Source of the DNA: Cyclobacteriaceae bacterium
GTDB lineage: Bacteria > Bacteroidota > Bacteroidia > Cytophagales > Cyclobacteriaceae
Assembly (NCBI GenBank): GCA_019694905.1
Contig: JAIBBB010000011.1
Coordinates: forward strand, 1 to 33,438
Length of the DNA stretch: 33,438 nucleotides
Direction of reading: 5' to 3'
The position numbers and the translations under genes are program-made. Positions within the stretch are counted from its first letter, which is position 1, and the number at the start of each line of letters is the position of its first letter. Under the pieces are notes generated by a model. It searched no databases. It saw nothing but the letters and a program-made list of their open reading frames with translations, and was not told where the DNA came from. Positions 1-8,805 of this stretch are shown here, one piece after another.

Positions 1-1
1 A

Positions 2-559
2 ATATGGGGGGCGGCGGGTCGATTTGGCTACGTGCCTGTTCAGGAGGGTGTGGTGTATTGGTTTGCCTGCAAGAATGCGCCACAAAAAGATCAAACAATG
101 AGTCAGTGGAGCATCAGGGAGCTGCGTGCAAATTTCGAAACCTATGGTAACACCGTGAAGACCTTGCTTGATCATACGGCTCCCGACACGTTGATCTGGA
201 GTGACATCATTGACCTCAAACCCATTCATCAATTCGCCTTTGGGCGCATTGCGCTTCTTGGAGACGCCGCACACGCCACAACACCCAACCTTGGACAGGG
301 TGCCTGTCAGGGAATTGAAGATGCCCTCGCCCTGCAAAAGGCGTTGCTTGCATTTCCTGAAAACGACGTCAAGGCTTTGCAGCATTTTCAACAAACACGT
401 TTGAAGCGTACACATCAGATTGTCAACACCAGTTGGCGGTTAGGCAAGCTGGCCCAAATCGAGAATGCGATCATCACCGTCATTCGCAATGGCCTGTTCA
501 GAGCCATACCTGAAAAAATCAATATTCGTCAGACAGCAAGGATCCTTGGAATGTCATGA
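2..559 (+). CDS. FAD-dependent monooxygenase, C-terminal part (5' end outside window)
   Basis: The frame is open from base 2, with no start before the window edge, so this is the C-terminal part of a larger protein. The visible part opens with a WGAAGRFGYVP-like stretch and then carries the GDAAHATTPNLGQGACQGIEDA block. That block is the second FAD-ribityl binding motif of the UbiH/PHBH-type flavoprotein hydroxylases. Family members are about 370-400 residues long and use NAD(P)H and O2 to hydroxylate or epoxidise aromatic or unsaturated substrates. The substrate cannot be told from this part. The GTG at 32 is an internal Val codon rather than a start, because homology continues upstream of it. 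The stop codon overlaps the next gene's ATG (ATGA), which suggests translational coupling. Confidence 0.88.
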   Translation: MWGAAGRFGYVPVQEGVVYWFACKNAPQKDQTMSQWSIRELRANFETYGNTVKTLLDHTAPDTLIWSDIIDLKPIHQFAFGRIALLGDAAHATTPNLGQGACQGIEDALALQKALLAFPENDVKALQHFQQTRLKRTHQIVNTSWRLGKLAQIENAIITVIRNGLFRAIPEKINIRQTARILGMS

Positions 560-1623
560 AGAAATACGCCCTTGTTGGTTCCTTGCTTCTCGCACTTTGG
601 TCCTGCCATTCAGATGAGGCCCCGCCGAATAGAACCTATCGCATGGGCTTTCAAAACTCAGCACCTGCCTATGATGATATCAACGTCGTGCTCCAGTCAT
701 TGTCGATGTGGACATCCAGAGCGGATGCGGCCATGATCACCACAGAGGTTCCCTGGGATTCACTGATTGCCGGTATACACGCAGGAGATTATGTGAAGCG
801 CAATTACCTTGAACTCGTAAACTACTACCGAAGCAAGAATCTCCCACTATGGGTTTACATCGATCCTGAGAATGGATTGAACCGTGCCACGGACGCAGTT
901 CCGTTGAAGAACTCAGGCAGGAGCATCGCCGAACCTGCCATGCAGTTACTGTACCGTCAATTTGTAATCGCCATGGACAGCGTACTGCATCCTGAACACA
1001 TCGGCCTGGCACTGGAAACAAATCTGATCAGAACTGCAGCTCCACCCTCCATCTACGCAGGCGTTCGCCAGGCGGCCAACGATGCTGCCAAAGACCTGGC
1101 ACAACGCGGATCTGCAGCCATCAGAAGTGTCAGCGTGCAAATAGACCTTCTTTGGGGGCTTCACCTCAACCCACCTGTCTTTCAAGATCTCCAAAAAGAG
1201 CTGGATGATTTTCCCTTTGCGTCTGAGTTGGGCATGTCATCTTACCCATACTTCTATTTTGAATCTCCCGCTTCTATGCCTGCCGATTACTACAGCCGGC
1301 TGAAAACGCTGACCAGCCTTCCGCTGTTTGTATCGGAAGGCGGGTGGTCTTCAGTCAATCCCGGCAGTTCGGCCTCCTGCACCTGCAGCGAAACGCAACA
1401 AACGGAGTACTTTTTGAAACAGGCAACGATGCTGGATGCTGCCGCCGCCACTGCCTGGTTTCAGCTGCCGTTCACAGATATCGATGGAACGCACATCGCG
1501 CCACAAACAGAGCCATCTATTCAACTATTTCTGCACCTTGGGCTGGTGGACATCCATTTGCAACCCAAACCAGTACTAGCTACATGGGACCAGATTTTCG
1601 CCAGGAAAAGATCAATTCCCTGA
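556..1623 (+). CDS. Lipoprotein, glycosidase-like TIM-barrel protein
   Basis: A 355-residue protein with a lipoprotein signal peptide: MKK, a hydrophobic core, then ALWSC with Cys17 as the probable lipidated residue. It is therefore likely anchored in a membrane facing the periplasm or cell surface. The body alternates hydrophobic strands and helices as a TIM barrel would. Two acidic sites sit where clan GH-A enzymes carry their catalytic pair: Glu154 in GLALETNLI and Glu261 in FVSEGGWSS. The layout recalls GH53-type galactanases, but I do not recognise a specific family with confidence. It overlaps the upstream monooxygenase by 4 bases (ATGA), so the two are probably co-translated. The pairing gives no obvious pathway. 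It could also be a non-catalytic barrel protein. Confidence 0.75.
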   Translation: MKKYALVGSLLLALWSCHSDEAPPNRTYRMGFQNSAPAYDDINVVLQSLSMWTSRADAAMITTEVPWDSLIAGIHAGDYVKRNYLELVNYYRSKNLPLWVYIDPENGLNRATDAVPLKNSGRSIAEPAMQLLYRQFVIAMDSVLHPEHIGLALETNLIRTAAPPSIYAGVRQAANDAAKDLAQRGSAAIRSVSVQIDLLWGLHLNPPVFQDLQKELDDFPFASELGMSSYPYFYFESPASMPADYYSRLKTLTSLPLFVSEGGWSSVNPGSSASCTCSETQQTEYFLKQATMLDAAAATAWFQLPFTDIDGTHIAPQTEPSIQLFLHLGLVDIHLQPKPVLATWDQIFARKRSIP

Positions 1624-1721
1624 AAAGACGCATCTCCTGCTTTCAATTTTCAAGCAACGGTAGATCAACTGTCCTTCAAACCTTGCATATTGAATCTTCA
1701 TTTTGAAAAACTGATTAACGC

Positions 1722-2903
1722 ATGAACCTTCAATCCTCAAAGAAAGGTACTGCCGCTGTTTGGGGCGGTGAACTTGAATCATTTTTTAAGGGAGCCACGA
1801 CCCCTCCCATTGTGAACAGCGTCACCTATGCCTACCACGATCTTGACGAATGGCATGAAGTTTCGCTTGGGAAAAAGGAGGGCTATATCTACAGCCGGAA
1901 TACGAATCCAACCGTGCAGGTGCTCGAAGAGAAGATTCGGGTACTGGAAGGCGGAGAAGCGGCAACATCATTTGCCACTGGCATGGGCGCGATCAGCAAC
2001 ACGCTCTTTGCGCTGCTCCGACCTGGCAAAAGGGTAGTGTCGCTCAAAGACACTTATGGTGGAACCAGCCGCATCTTCCTCGATTTCCTTCCCGGGTTTC
2101 AGGTTCAGGTCACGCTTTGCGATACAACAGACCACGAACAGCTGGAAGCAGAAATCGCCAAGGGCTGTGATTTGCTGTACCTGGAAACGCCCACCAATCC
2201 AACACTCAAGGTCGTTGACATCAAAAGGCTCGCCGCTGCTGCTCACAAGGTTGGCGCCGTGGTAGTTGTAGACAATACGTTCGCCACACCCATCAACCAG
2301 AATCCACTAAAGCTGGGAGCCGATCTCGTGTTGCACAGCGCTACAAAATTTCTTTGCGGTCACTCTGACGCCATGGGTGGTGTGCTCACCGGACGCAAGG
2401 ACCTCGTTGAAGCGGTCTTCCGATTCAGGGAAATCAATGGGGCTTCCCTGGCCCCCGACCCGGCCTACCTCATCGCGCGCGGCATGAAAACACTGGAATT
2501 GCGCATCGAAAGACAAAATACTTCAGCATTGAAAATTGCTCAATTCCTGAAGGCCCATCCCAAAGTGATGGATGTGTACTACCCCGGCCTGCCCACCCAC
2601 AAAGGCCATGAAATTGCGCGACAGCAAATGAGCGGCTTTGGCGGCATGATGAGTTTTGCACTGAATGGCAACTACGATCAAGTCAAAAAATTCCTGACAA
2701 GTCTCAAGTTGGTTCATCTTGCTGCCAGCCTTGGATCCGTCAGCACGCTCGCCGGACCTCCGAGAACGACCAGCCATGTGGAACTCACAGAAGAGCAGCG
2801 TCGCCAACTCGGGATACCCGAAAGCCTGATCCGTTATTCTGTTGGAATTGAAAATGTGGAAGATCTCATTGGAGACCTCACCCAGGCACTGAACTCATTG
2901 TAG
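1722..2903 (+). CDS. Trans-sulfuration PLP enzyme (cystathionine gamma-synthase / gamma-lyase family)
   Basis: At 393 residues this is the usual length for the Cys/Met-metabolism PLP family. Visible motifs are YSRNTNPTV near the N-terminus (the Tyr-Arg pair that contacts the phosphate of the neighbouring subunit), the EGGEAATSFATGMGAI cofactor loop, YLETPTNPTL, the VVDNTFATP aspartate strand, and HSATKFLCGHSD with the PLP lysine at Lys209. The C-terminus has the SLGSVSTLAGPPRTTSH loop, which lines the substrate carboxylate pocket. Family members run cystathionine gamma-synthase, cystathionine gamma-lyase, O-acetylhomoserine sulfhydrylase or methionine gamma-lyase reactions. The sequence alone does not separate these, so no symbol is given. 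The gene stands alone, 98 bases after the previous stop, with no sulfur-pathway neighbour. Confidence 0.93.
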   Translation: MNLQSSKKGTAAVWGGELESFFKGATTPPIVNSVTYAYHDLDEWHEVSLGKKEGYIYSRNTNPTVQVLEEKIRVLEGGEAATSFATGMGAISNTLFALLRPGKRVVSLKDTYGGTSRIFLDFLPGFQVQVTLCDTTDHEQLEAEIAKGCDLLYLETPTNPTLKVVDIKRLAAAAHKVGAVVVVDNTFATPINQNPLKLGADLVLHSATKFLCGHSDAMGGVLTGRKDLVEAVFRFREINGASLAPDPAYLIARGMKTLELRIERQNTSALKIAQFLKAHPKVMDVYYPGLPTHKGHEIARQQMSGFGGMMSFALNGNYDQVKKFLTSLKLVHLAASLGSVSTLAGPPRTTSHVELTEEQRRQLGIPESLIRYSVGIENVEDLIGDLTQALNSL

Positions 2904-2924
2904 TCAGTATCCACATCATTCCAA

Positions 2925-2955
2925 TTGGATCTTTAAGCCTCTATTGGTACCTTTT
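2925..2955 (+). promoter_or_regulatory. Possible Bacteroidota-type promoter
   Basis: TTGG at 2925-2928 and TACCTTTT at 2948-2955 resemble the TTTG / TAnnTTTG boxes of the Bacteroidota primary sigma factor, with a 19-base spacer. They lie directly upstream of the ATG at 2973. Two of the twelve consensus positions differ, and such matches occur by chance, so this is a weak call. Confidence 0.28.
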
Positions 2956-2972
2956 ACTATCAAACCAACCCT

Positions 2973-3923
2973 ATGAATCGCATTTCCCGAAAAGACTTCG
3001 TCCGGATCGCTTCGATGGCCGCCATCAGTGTACCTGTTCTGGGACTAAGCAACTGTGCCCCTGGCAAAAAGGAGGAATCAAATACACAGACTGATGCTGG
3101 TCTTTTTAGTACACATCCGGGCCTGCAACTCTATACCGTACGGGATGCATTCGCTAAAGATCCATCCGGGACTTTCAAACGCCTCGCATCAATCGGATTC
3201 AAGGAAATTGAATTACACGACCCATCCGCACTTGTCCACACCAAAGAGATTCGCGACCTGGGCATGAACGTCATCAGCACCCATTTTCTCCCGGGTTATG
3301 TGACTGGTCTATGGAATGATGCCGGAAAATATGGCATACCAGTTCCCAAAGATAATCTGGAACAAATCGCCGAATCATGCGCAAAGAATGATGTGCACTA
3401 CATGGGTATCTCTATCCTCTGGCCGGAGGAACGACCCGATCTTGATGGCTACAAACGATTCGCCGATCTGGCCAACAAAGCTGGTGAAAAGGCAAAGGCA
3501 GCCGGTGTCCAGCTCTACTACCATAACCACAGCTTCGAGTTCGAGCCTACGCAAGGCACCACTCCCTATGAAGAGATGTTGAAGATCTTTGAACCGGAAC
3601 TGGTCAAACTTGAACTCGATGTTTTCTGGACAACCGTATCGGGCAACGATGCCGCCACCTGGATTGAGAAACTCAAGGGGCGTGTAAAGATGCTGCACCT
3701 CAAAGACCTCAAGGCTGAGACGCCAAAAGACTACACCACTTTTCAGGTGGATCATGGCGCCTTTCAGGCAATGGGTGATGGCGTCGTTGATTTCAGGAAA
3801 GTACTTGCTGCGGCTAAAGCTGCAGATGTGCCCTATGGCTTTGTAGAGCAGGATCATTCAGCCATCGATCCATTTGAGAGTATCACCCGCAGCATCCAAT
3901 ACCTCAAGAGTCTCGGTCTCTGA
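2973..3923 (+). CDS. Sugar phosphate isomerase/epimerase-like TIM-barrel lipoprotein
   Basis: A 316-residue protein. The N-terminus has a Tat-like SRKDFVRI motif, a hydrophobic stretch and the lipobox GLSNC, so it is likely exported and lipid-anchored. The rest is a xylose-isomerase-like (AP endonuclease 2 superfamily) barrel. Features are GLQLYTVRD at strand 1, GFKEIELHDP, a YYHNHSFEFE block with candidate metal-binding His and Glu, ELDVFWTTVSG with a metal Asp, MLHLKDLK and FVEQDH. This pattern is common in Bacteroidota proteins annotated as sugar phosphate isomerase/epimerase, some of which act on oxidised sugars or inositols in the periplasm. The substrate is unknown. The start is supported by the intact export signal. 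No sugar genes lie next to it. Confidence 0.88.
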   Translation: MNRISRKDFVRIASMAAISVPVLGLSNCAPGKKEESNTQTDAGLFSTHPGLQLYTVRDAFAKDPSGTFKRLASIGFKEIELHDPSALVHTKEIRDLGMNVISTHFLPGYVTGLWNDAGKYGIPVPKDNLEQIAESCAKNDVHYMGISILWPEERPDLDGYKRFADLANKAGEKAKAAGVQLYYHNHSFEFEPTQGTTPYEEMLKIFEPELVKLELDVFWTTVSGNDAATWIEKLKGRVKMLHLKDLKAETPKDYTTFQVDHGAFQAMGDGVVDFRKVLAAAKAADVPYGFVEQDHSAIDPFESITRSIQYLKSLGL

Positions 3924-4016
3924 AATATTTGTTGTTGCACTCGACCAACAGTCCATCTCTGCATGGCTTGCTGTCTTCACTTTCTTTTATCTATTACCCA
4001 CTAATCCCTTACCCGC

Positions 4017-5012
4017 GTGAGAAAGCTTGTGCGCATACTGGCGTACGTGACCATCGTATTGATGGTTGTAATTGTTGCCTTGTTGTCCTATGTCAAATTT
4101 GCACTGCCCAGCGCAGAACCGGCACCCGATCTGGTCATTGAACCCACCCCCGCTCGCCTTGAGCGCGGGAAGTATCTTGCCACCTCTGTGACCGTGTGCA
4201 TTGATTGCCATTCCAAAAGAGATTGGAAACAGTTTTCAGGACCGCTGGTGATGGGTACTATCGGCCAGGGGGGTGAACGGTTTGATCAGTCGATGGGATT
4301 GCCGGGGGTATTCATTTCAAGAAACATCACACCTCATGGCATAGGCCGCTATTCCGATGGTGAGTTGTTTCGCGCGATTACTACGGGCGTGACCAAAGAA
4401 GGAAGGGCCATGTTCCCACTGATGCCTTTCGCCTACTACGGCCGGATGGATCCTGAAGATATCTACAGCATCATTGCCTACCTCCGCACACTTGAACCGA
4501 TCGCCAACGAGGTACCACCCTCTGTTCCCGATTTTCCTATGAACTTTATCATCAATACGTTGCCACAGAAGGCCGCTCCCACGAAGAAACCTGAGCCATC
4601 AGAGCTGCTTGCCTATGGCGCATACATGACCAACGCAGCCGGATGCGCTGAGTGTCACACGCAGGCAAACAAGGGATTCATCATCCCTGAACTCATTTAC
4701 GGCGGTGGCCGCGAGTTTCCGTTCGCATCAGGCGGGATTGTCAGGAGCTCCAACATCACACCCGACCGGGAGACCGGTATTGGCAATTGGACTGAGGAAC
4801 AATTCGTAAGCCGTTTCAAGGCCTACGCAGACACCTCTTATCGGTCACCTGAAATCCATGCGGATGAATTCAACAGCTTCATGCCCTGGACGATGTATGC
4901 GCAAATGTCGACGGAGGATCTGGCAGCGATCTATCAGTACCTGATGACCATGAAGCCAATTCAGAACAAGGTCGAAAAGTACAAAGCGCCTGCCGCCGGT
5001 GGTGGTCACTAA
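4017..5012 (+). CDS. Membrane-anchored dihaem c-type cytochrome
   Basis: A 331-residue protein that starts at GTG and has one N-terminal membrane segment (residues about 5-28) with no clear cleavage site, so it is probably a membrane-tethered periplasmic electron carrier. Two c-type haem sites are visible: CIDCH at residues 61-65 and CAECH at 210-214. Each is followed by a repeated pattern of a Gly-rich loop, an S(R/S)NITP segment and a (Y/W)(S/T)xGEL/EEQF region, so the protein is a tandem duplication of one cytochrome domain. Similar two-haem subunits accept electrons from periplasmic dehydrogenases of the alcohol, sorbose and nicotinate type. No dehydrogenase lies next to it here. Its stop overlaps the stop of the convergent gene at 5009 by 4 bases. 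Confidence 0.9.
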   Translation: MRKLVRILAYVTIVLMVVIVALLSYVKFALPSAEPAPDLVIEPTPARLERGKYLATSVTVCIDCHSKRDWKQFSGPLVMGTIGQGGERFDQSMGLPGVFISRNITPHGIGRYSDGELFRAITTGVTKEGRAMFPLMPFAYYGRMDPEDIYSIIAYLRTLEPIANEVPPSVPDFPMNFIINTLPQKAAPTKKPEPSELLAYGAYMTNAAGCAECHTQANKGFIIPELIYGGGREFPFASGGIVRSSNITPDRETGIGNWTEEQFVSRFKAYADTSYRSPEIHADEFNSFMPWTMYAQMSTEDLAAIYQYLMTMKPIQNKVEKYKAPAAGGGH

Positions 5013-6253
5013 ACTGTTTTGAGCACGCTGATCAGCTTTTCAATATCGTCCATGGTGTTATAAACCGATGGTGAGATTCTGATTCTGCTTGGATAGACAC
5101 TGATACTTATTTGCGCCTGTTCGAGTTTCCGTTGTAGTCTTTCAGCTGCGTGTTCGAGTGCAAAGACCACTATCGGTGATACCGACTCAACCGGCGTCAT
5201 GGGCAGGTAGCCATAGCGAGGCAGTTCTTCCTGCAGCTTCCTGAGAAAGGGTTTGCGCCACGCCTCAATGGCCTGAACTCCTGTCGAATCAATGTATGCT
5301 AACGACTCCTTAAGCGCAGCAATTGTTGCATTGCTCAAGGTACCAACCTGAAACTTGCCCGTCGCATCCTCCCTTGCCGTGAAGTCAAACAACTTGTCGC
5401 CCGGTGTATCAAAGGGGAATACATGCGAGTTGGATCCCTCAATCTGTCGGAATCCGTATTGACTTCGCTTCATTCTTTCAAGCCGGTCCTTGCGCACATA
5501 CAGAAATCCGGCACCAAAATCAGCCATCAGCCACTTGTAAGATGAGCATGCGCAAAAATCCACACCACTTTCCACCACATCAATCGGTACTGCGCCTGCA
5601 GCCTGAATGATATCAGCAAAGACCATGGCGCCGCGTGAATGAGCCAATTCGCAAATCTTCCTGAGATCATGCTGAAACCCTGTGGTGGCTGAAACGAGCG
5701 AGACGGCAACGAGCCCGGTGCCAGGTCTGATCGCTTTGTCGAGATCCTCCAGCTCAATGCGGTTATTGACTGGTTTCACCGTGGTGACAGGCACTCCCTG
5801 CGAAGCCAATTGGTGGTACAGATACAAGGAACCATGGAAGTGAAAAGCATCCGTCACAATAGGTGCTTTTGAAGCGGGATAACCCAGGCCTGCAGTCACA
5901 AAATTTTCCCCGGCCATGGTGCTGGGCACCCAGGTCAGATCTTCCGGCTGTGCATGGATGATTTTTGCAAAGAGCCTGGCAGCCTCCGTACGATGTGTCC
6001 CCATCAGATCATCAGTCTCCTGATTGCTTCGCACTCTTCGGCTCATGTAGGCACGCGCAGCTTCGGCCGTGCGCAGACTCATCGGATGCATAAAGGCGCC
6101 ATTCAGGTAGGTGCCTTCAAATTCAAAAGCACGGGCGTCAGGTAGTTTGTCTTCTGCAATACTTTTCAATGGCAAAGCAGCGGCAAGCGGTGCCAGTGCA
6201 ACCCTGCGAAGCCACTGCCTACGTGAAGACTGAAAGCTGGATTCCTGGCTCAT
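5009..6253 (-). CDS. Tat-exported class V aminotransferase fold protein (isopenicillin-N epimerase / cysteine desulfurase-like)
   Basis: A 414-residue protein with a twin-arginine signal: SRRQWLRR at residues 10-17, then an Ala/Leu-rich stretch ending about residue 33. The mature part is a fold-type I PLP enzyme of the class V group. It has THRTEAARL near the start, VFADIIQAAG with Asp214 (PLP pyridine nitrogen) and Gln217, and SSYKWL with Lys240 as the Schiff-base lysine. FGAGFLYVR follows, as is usual in this group. Tat transport fits a protein that folds around PLP in the cytoplasm before export. Five bases separate it from the upstream serine hydrolase gene (6259-7782), so the two very likely form an operon. 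The substrate is unknown. Epimerase, lyase and desulfurase activities all occur in the family. Confidence 0.87.
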   Translation of the reverse strand: MSQESSFQSSRRQWLRRVALAPLAAALPLKSIAEDKLPDARAFEFEGTYLNGAFMHPMSLRTAEAARAYMSRRVRSNQETDDLMGTHRTEAARLFAKIIHAQPEDLTWVPSTMAGENFVTAGLGYPASKAPIVTDAFHFHGSLYLYHQLASQGVPVTTVKPVNNRIELEDLDKAIRPGTGLVAVSLVSATTGFQHDLRKICELAHSRGAMVFADIIQAAGAVPIDVVESGVDFCACSSYKWLMADFGAGFLYVRKDRLERMKRSQYGFRQIEGSNSHVFPFDTPGDKLFDFTAREDATGKFQVGTLSNATIAALKESLAYIDSTGVQAIEAWRKPFLRKLQEELPRYGYLPMTPVESVSPIVVFALEHAAERLQRKLEQAQISISVYPSRIRISPSVYNTMDDIEKLISVLKTV

Positions 6254-6258
6254 GTGTG

Positions 6259-7782
6259 CTACTTTCTGACGAACTCTACCTCCGGATCGGTGGAGATGCC
6301 GGTGCGAATCCGGTCGATCTTGCCAGAACCGTTGGTCAGGAATTGGAGGCGCATCAGTCGACCGTTGAAGAGTATCGGATATTCCGGATCCTGCGCTGCC
6401 CAGAACTGATCGAAATGAAAGTGCTCCAGATCCTGGCTTCTGTCCCGGAAGGTGAGATGAAGCTTTTCGCCGGTCAGTGTAATTTCCATGGTACCGTAAG
6501 CCGGGTGCTCAAATTTGCCAGTGTACGAAGCGAGATCATGACCCGGTCGTGTTCCCTTTATTTGCAAACCGCGAAGAGAATCTGCTTCATGCGCTGCTTC
6601 ACGCAAACCCTTCTTGTATTCCATCTGATACTTCTGGGACCAGGGTGTCTCCCCCAGCTTCAGCAGCCGGTCGTAGATTCCATATACGGCTGCGTTAGCC
6701 ATGCTGCTGCCCTGAGCCGTATTCGTCAACACAATGATTCCGATGCTGTCCTTGGGTGCAATAGAGATTTGTGAGCGGTAGCTGCTGATGACACCGCCGT
6801 GCGAAACAATCACATGCCCCTTGTAGGAGGTACTTGAGCGGCCCAGTCCATACAGGCCGTAGAATACTTCATCGAAGACCATTTGCTTGCTGGCAATATT
6901 GTTGGGGCGAATCGTCTCTGCCAGTGCTTTGGGTGAAAATGCGCGTCGGCCATTATAAGTACCTCCATTGAGATGGGCGATGATCCAGTGACTGAGATCT
7001 TCCGAGCTGGAGACAATATTGGCAGCAGGTGCCCAGCAATCACAATGCGCATCCTTTGTATGAGTTTTGATTGTGCTGTCTGCCAGGCTCACAAAATAAT
7101 CGGAAGCAAATTCTCCGGTTGCCGCAGCGTCTTCAAATGAGAAGTAGCTGTGTTTCATTTCCAGTGGTTCAAAGATCCGCTGTCGAATCAACTCACTCCA
7201 GGTTGTACCGTTAACTCGTGCTGTAACCGCGCCGGCAGCGGCATACATGTTGTTATTATAGAGGTATCCTTCGCGGAATCCCAGCGTGGGCTTTAAATAC
7301 TGCAAACGATCTACAATTTCCTGCAGGCTATAACCCGAGCCCGACCATACGCCATCCCAGCGTGGCACACCGCTGCGGTGGGAAAGCATGTCGCGCAAAG
7401 TGAGTTTTTCATCCAGCTCAGTTGTGGCGAATCTGATTTCAGGAAAGTAGTTGCGAACAGGCTTGTCAAGATCCAGCTTCTTCTCATCATGCAGGATGGC
7501 AGCTCCCATGGCTGTAAACAATTTGGTGTTGCTTGCTATGCCGAACAAGGTGCGGGAAGTGACTGGCAACTTCTTGTCCAGGTCTCTGTAGCCATAGCCC
7601 TTCGAAAAGATGACCTTGTCCTTGTGGATGATGGTGACTGAACTTCCTACCACGCGCCAGTCCTTCATCAACTGTTGTACGTAAGCATCTACTGAGGCGA
7701 GTTCTTTGGACGAGATCTGGTGCTTCTGAGCCCACACAGGCGTGACAAGACACAAGCAGATCAAGAGAGTGAATAATCTCAT
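6259..7782 (-). CDS. Secreted serine hydrolase, class C beta-lactamase fold with C-terminal DUF3471-like domain
   Basis: From the chosen ATG at 7782 the protein has 507 residues and a signal peptide ending about VWAQ. An in-frame ATG at 7794 and a GTG at 7830 would only add residues ahead of the signal peptide. The penicillin-binding fold motifs are present: SNTK (Ser84, Lys87), YNN (Tyr175-Asn177) and a late HGG near VIVSHGG. The last 100 or so residues (KGTRPGHDLASYTGKFEHPAYG onward) resemble the DUF3471 beta-rich tail common on Bacteroidota members. Family activities include D-aminopeptidase, esterase and D,D-carboxypeptidase, and the sequence does not choose between them. It is the first gene of a two-gene unit with the Tat-exported PLP enzyme. 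A palindrome at 7852-7865 lies upstream. Confidence 0.9.
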   Translation of the reverse strand: MRLFTLLICLCLVTPVWAQKHQISSKELASVDAYVQQLMKDWRVVGSSVTIIHKDKVIFSKGYGYRDLDKKLPVTSRTLFGIASNTKLFTAMGAAILHDEKKLDLDKPVRNYFPEIRFATTELDEKLTLRDMLSHRSGVPRWDGVWSGSGYSLQEIVDRLQYLKPTLGFREGYLYNNNMYAAAGAVTARVNGTTWSELIRQRIFEPLEMKHSYFSFEDAAATGEFASDYFVSLADSTIKTHTKDAHCDCWAPAANIVSSSEDLSHWIIAHLNGGTYNGRRAFSPKALAETIRPNNIASKQMVFDEVFYGLYGLGRSSTSYKGHVIVSHGGVISSYRSQISIAPKDSIGIIVLTNTAQGSSMANAAVYGIYDRLLKLGETPWSQKYQMEYKKGLREAAHEADSLRGLQIKGTRPGHDLASYTGKFEHPAYGTMEITLTGEKLHLTFRDRSQDLEHFHFDQFWAAQDPEYPILFNGRLMRLQFLTNGSGKIDRIRTGISTDPEVEFVRK

Positions 7783-7851
7783 GTTGTGGATCATAGATGG
7801 AAAATACGAATGTTTCTCAGAAAACCGCACGGGTATTATTTACCTGGCGTT

Positions 7852-7865
7852 ACCGACCGGTCAGT
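7852..7865. promoter_or_regulatory. Near-perfect palindrome, possible TetR-type operator
   Basis: ACCGACCGGTCAGT is a 14-base inverted repeat with one mismatched pair. It sits about 70 bases upstream of the serine hydrolase start (minus strand) and touches the stop codon of the gene at 7865. The ACCGACCGGTCGGT shape is typical of operators bound by TetR-family repressors, from general knowledge. No regulator gene is visible in this window, so the link is inference. Confidence 0.3.
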
Positions 7866-8698
7866 CAATCGAACAGACCAAGCTGCACGGTGCGCGCCAC
7901 AGCGAGTTTGGAGACTTGAACTTTGGCGGGTTTGCCATCAATAACAAAAACACCCAGTTCTTTGCGGCGGGGAGCCACATGAATTTCCACCTCTTTCGAA
8001 AAGTCTTCGAATGCCCTCAGTGCCATCTCCGGAGTGTTGTTGTGTTGCGACAGGTGGGAAAGAAAAAGATGCGTGAGATGCGGTGCACGGTGCGCCCTGA
8101 AGAATTCTGCTGCCTGCCGGTTAGACAAGTGACCGTTACCGCCGCGGATCCGTTCCTTTAACGGCCAGGGGTAACCACCATGCTGCAGCATAAGCTCATC
8201 ATAGTTGCATTCGAGAAAGGCGGCATGGCATTGGCCAAAGTGATGTGCAAACCGCGCCGATGGACGGCCAATGTCCGTGAATACGCCAACGGAGACCAGG
8301 CCATCTGTCACCACAAAACTATAGGGGTCGGCCGCATCATGATGCTTCCTGAACGGATGAACCCAAAGGCTGTCAAACTCCACAGGCGATTCGTCCTCAA
8401 AGTCCCTTACCAAATGTGACTCCACTTCAAGTGCTGATTGTTCAAGCGTTCGGGGTGTGATGTAAACAGGGAGTTGATGCCTTCTGGAGAGCGCTGGCAA
8501 TCCAAAAATATGATCTCCATGCTCGTGGGTGATAAACACTGCCTTGATCAGGCCAATGTCAAGTCCAAGGCGCTTCAATCTTTTTTCAGTCTCTCGGCAG
8601 GAGATACCTGCATCCACAAGGATGGCGTCGCGTTCATTTCCAATGTAGTAGCAGTTGCCATTACTGCCGGAGTTGAGCGAAGCGACTGTCAATGCCAT
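7865..8698 (-). CDS. YycJ/WalJ-like metallo-beta-lactamase fold hydrolase
   Basis: A 277-residue cytoplasmic protein with no export signal. It begins with SLNSGSNGNCYYIG and continues ILVDAGIS, then carries the zinc motif THEHGDH (His58, His60, Asp62, His63). Further metal-site strands are VFTDIG, AFLECNYD and LFLSHLSQHNN. The SGSNGN opening is characteristic of the YycJ/WalJ group. In Bacillus subtilis the YycJ protein is a 5'-exonuclease linked to DNA mismatch repair, and WalJ is tied to the WalRK cell-envelope system. Which role applies here is unknown. It is divergent from the acyl-CoA ligase at 8806 across 107 bases. Confidence 0.9.
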   Translation of the reverse strand: MALTVASLNSGSNGNCYYIGNERDAILVDAGISCRETEKRLKRLGLDIGLIKAVFITHEHGDHIFGLPALSRRHQLPVYITPRTLEQSALEVESHLVRDFEDESPVEFDSLWVHPFRKHHDAADPYSFVVTDGLVSVGVFTDIGRPSARFAHHFGQCHAAFLECNYDELMLQHGGYPWPLKERIRGGNGHLSNRQAAEFFRAHRAPHLTHLFLSHLSQHNNTPEMALRAFEDFSKEVEIHVAPRRKELGVFVIDGKPAKVQVSKLAVARTVQLGLFD

Positions 8699-8805
8699 CG
8701 GGCGCGAAGGTAGCGTAAATCAAAAGGCTCTCCACAAACAGCATGGATAATTGTTGGTATTGGCTTGTGGATGTTCCTATCTTGAAGTTTGATTGATTGT
8801 TGAAT

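Noticed and set aside
32..34. GTG start for the first gene
   Set aside because: The same frame is open to the window edge and encodes a typical flavoprotein hydroxylase segment before the GTG, so the true start is outside the window.
3375..3857. 160-residue minus-strand frame inside the sugar isomerase-like gene
   Set aside because: It lies wholly antisense to a well-supported gene and has no recognisable domain or signal. It is a shadow frame.
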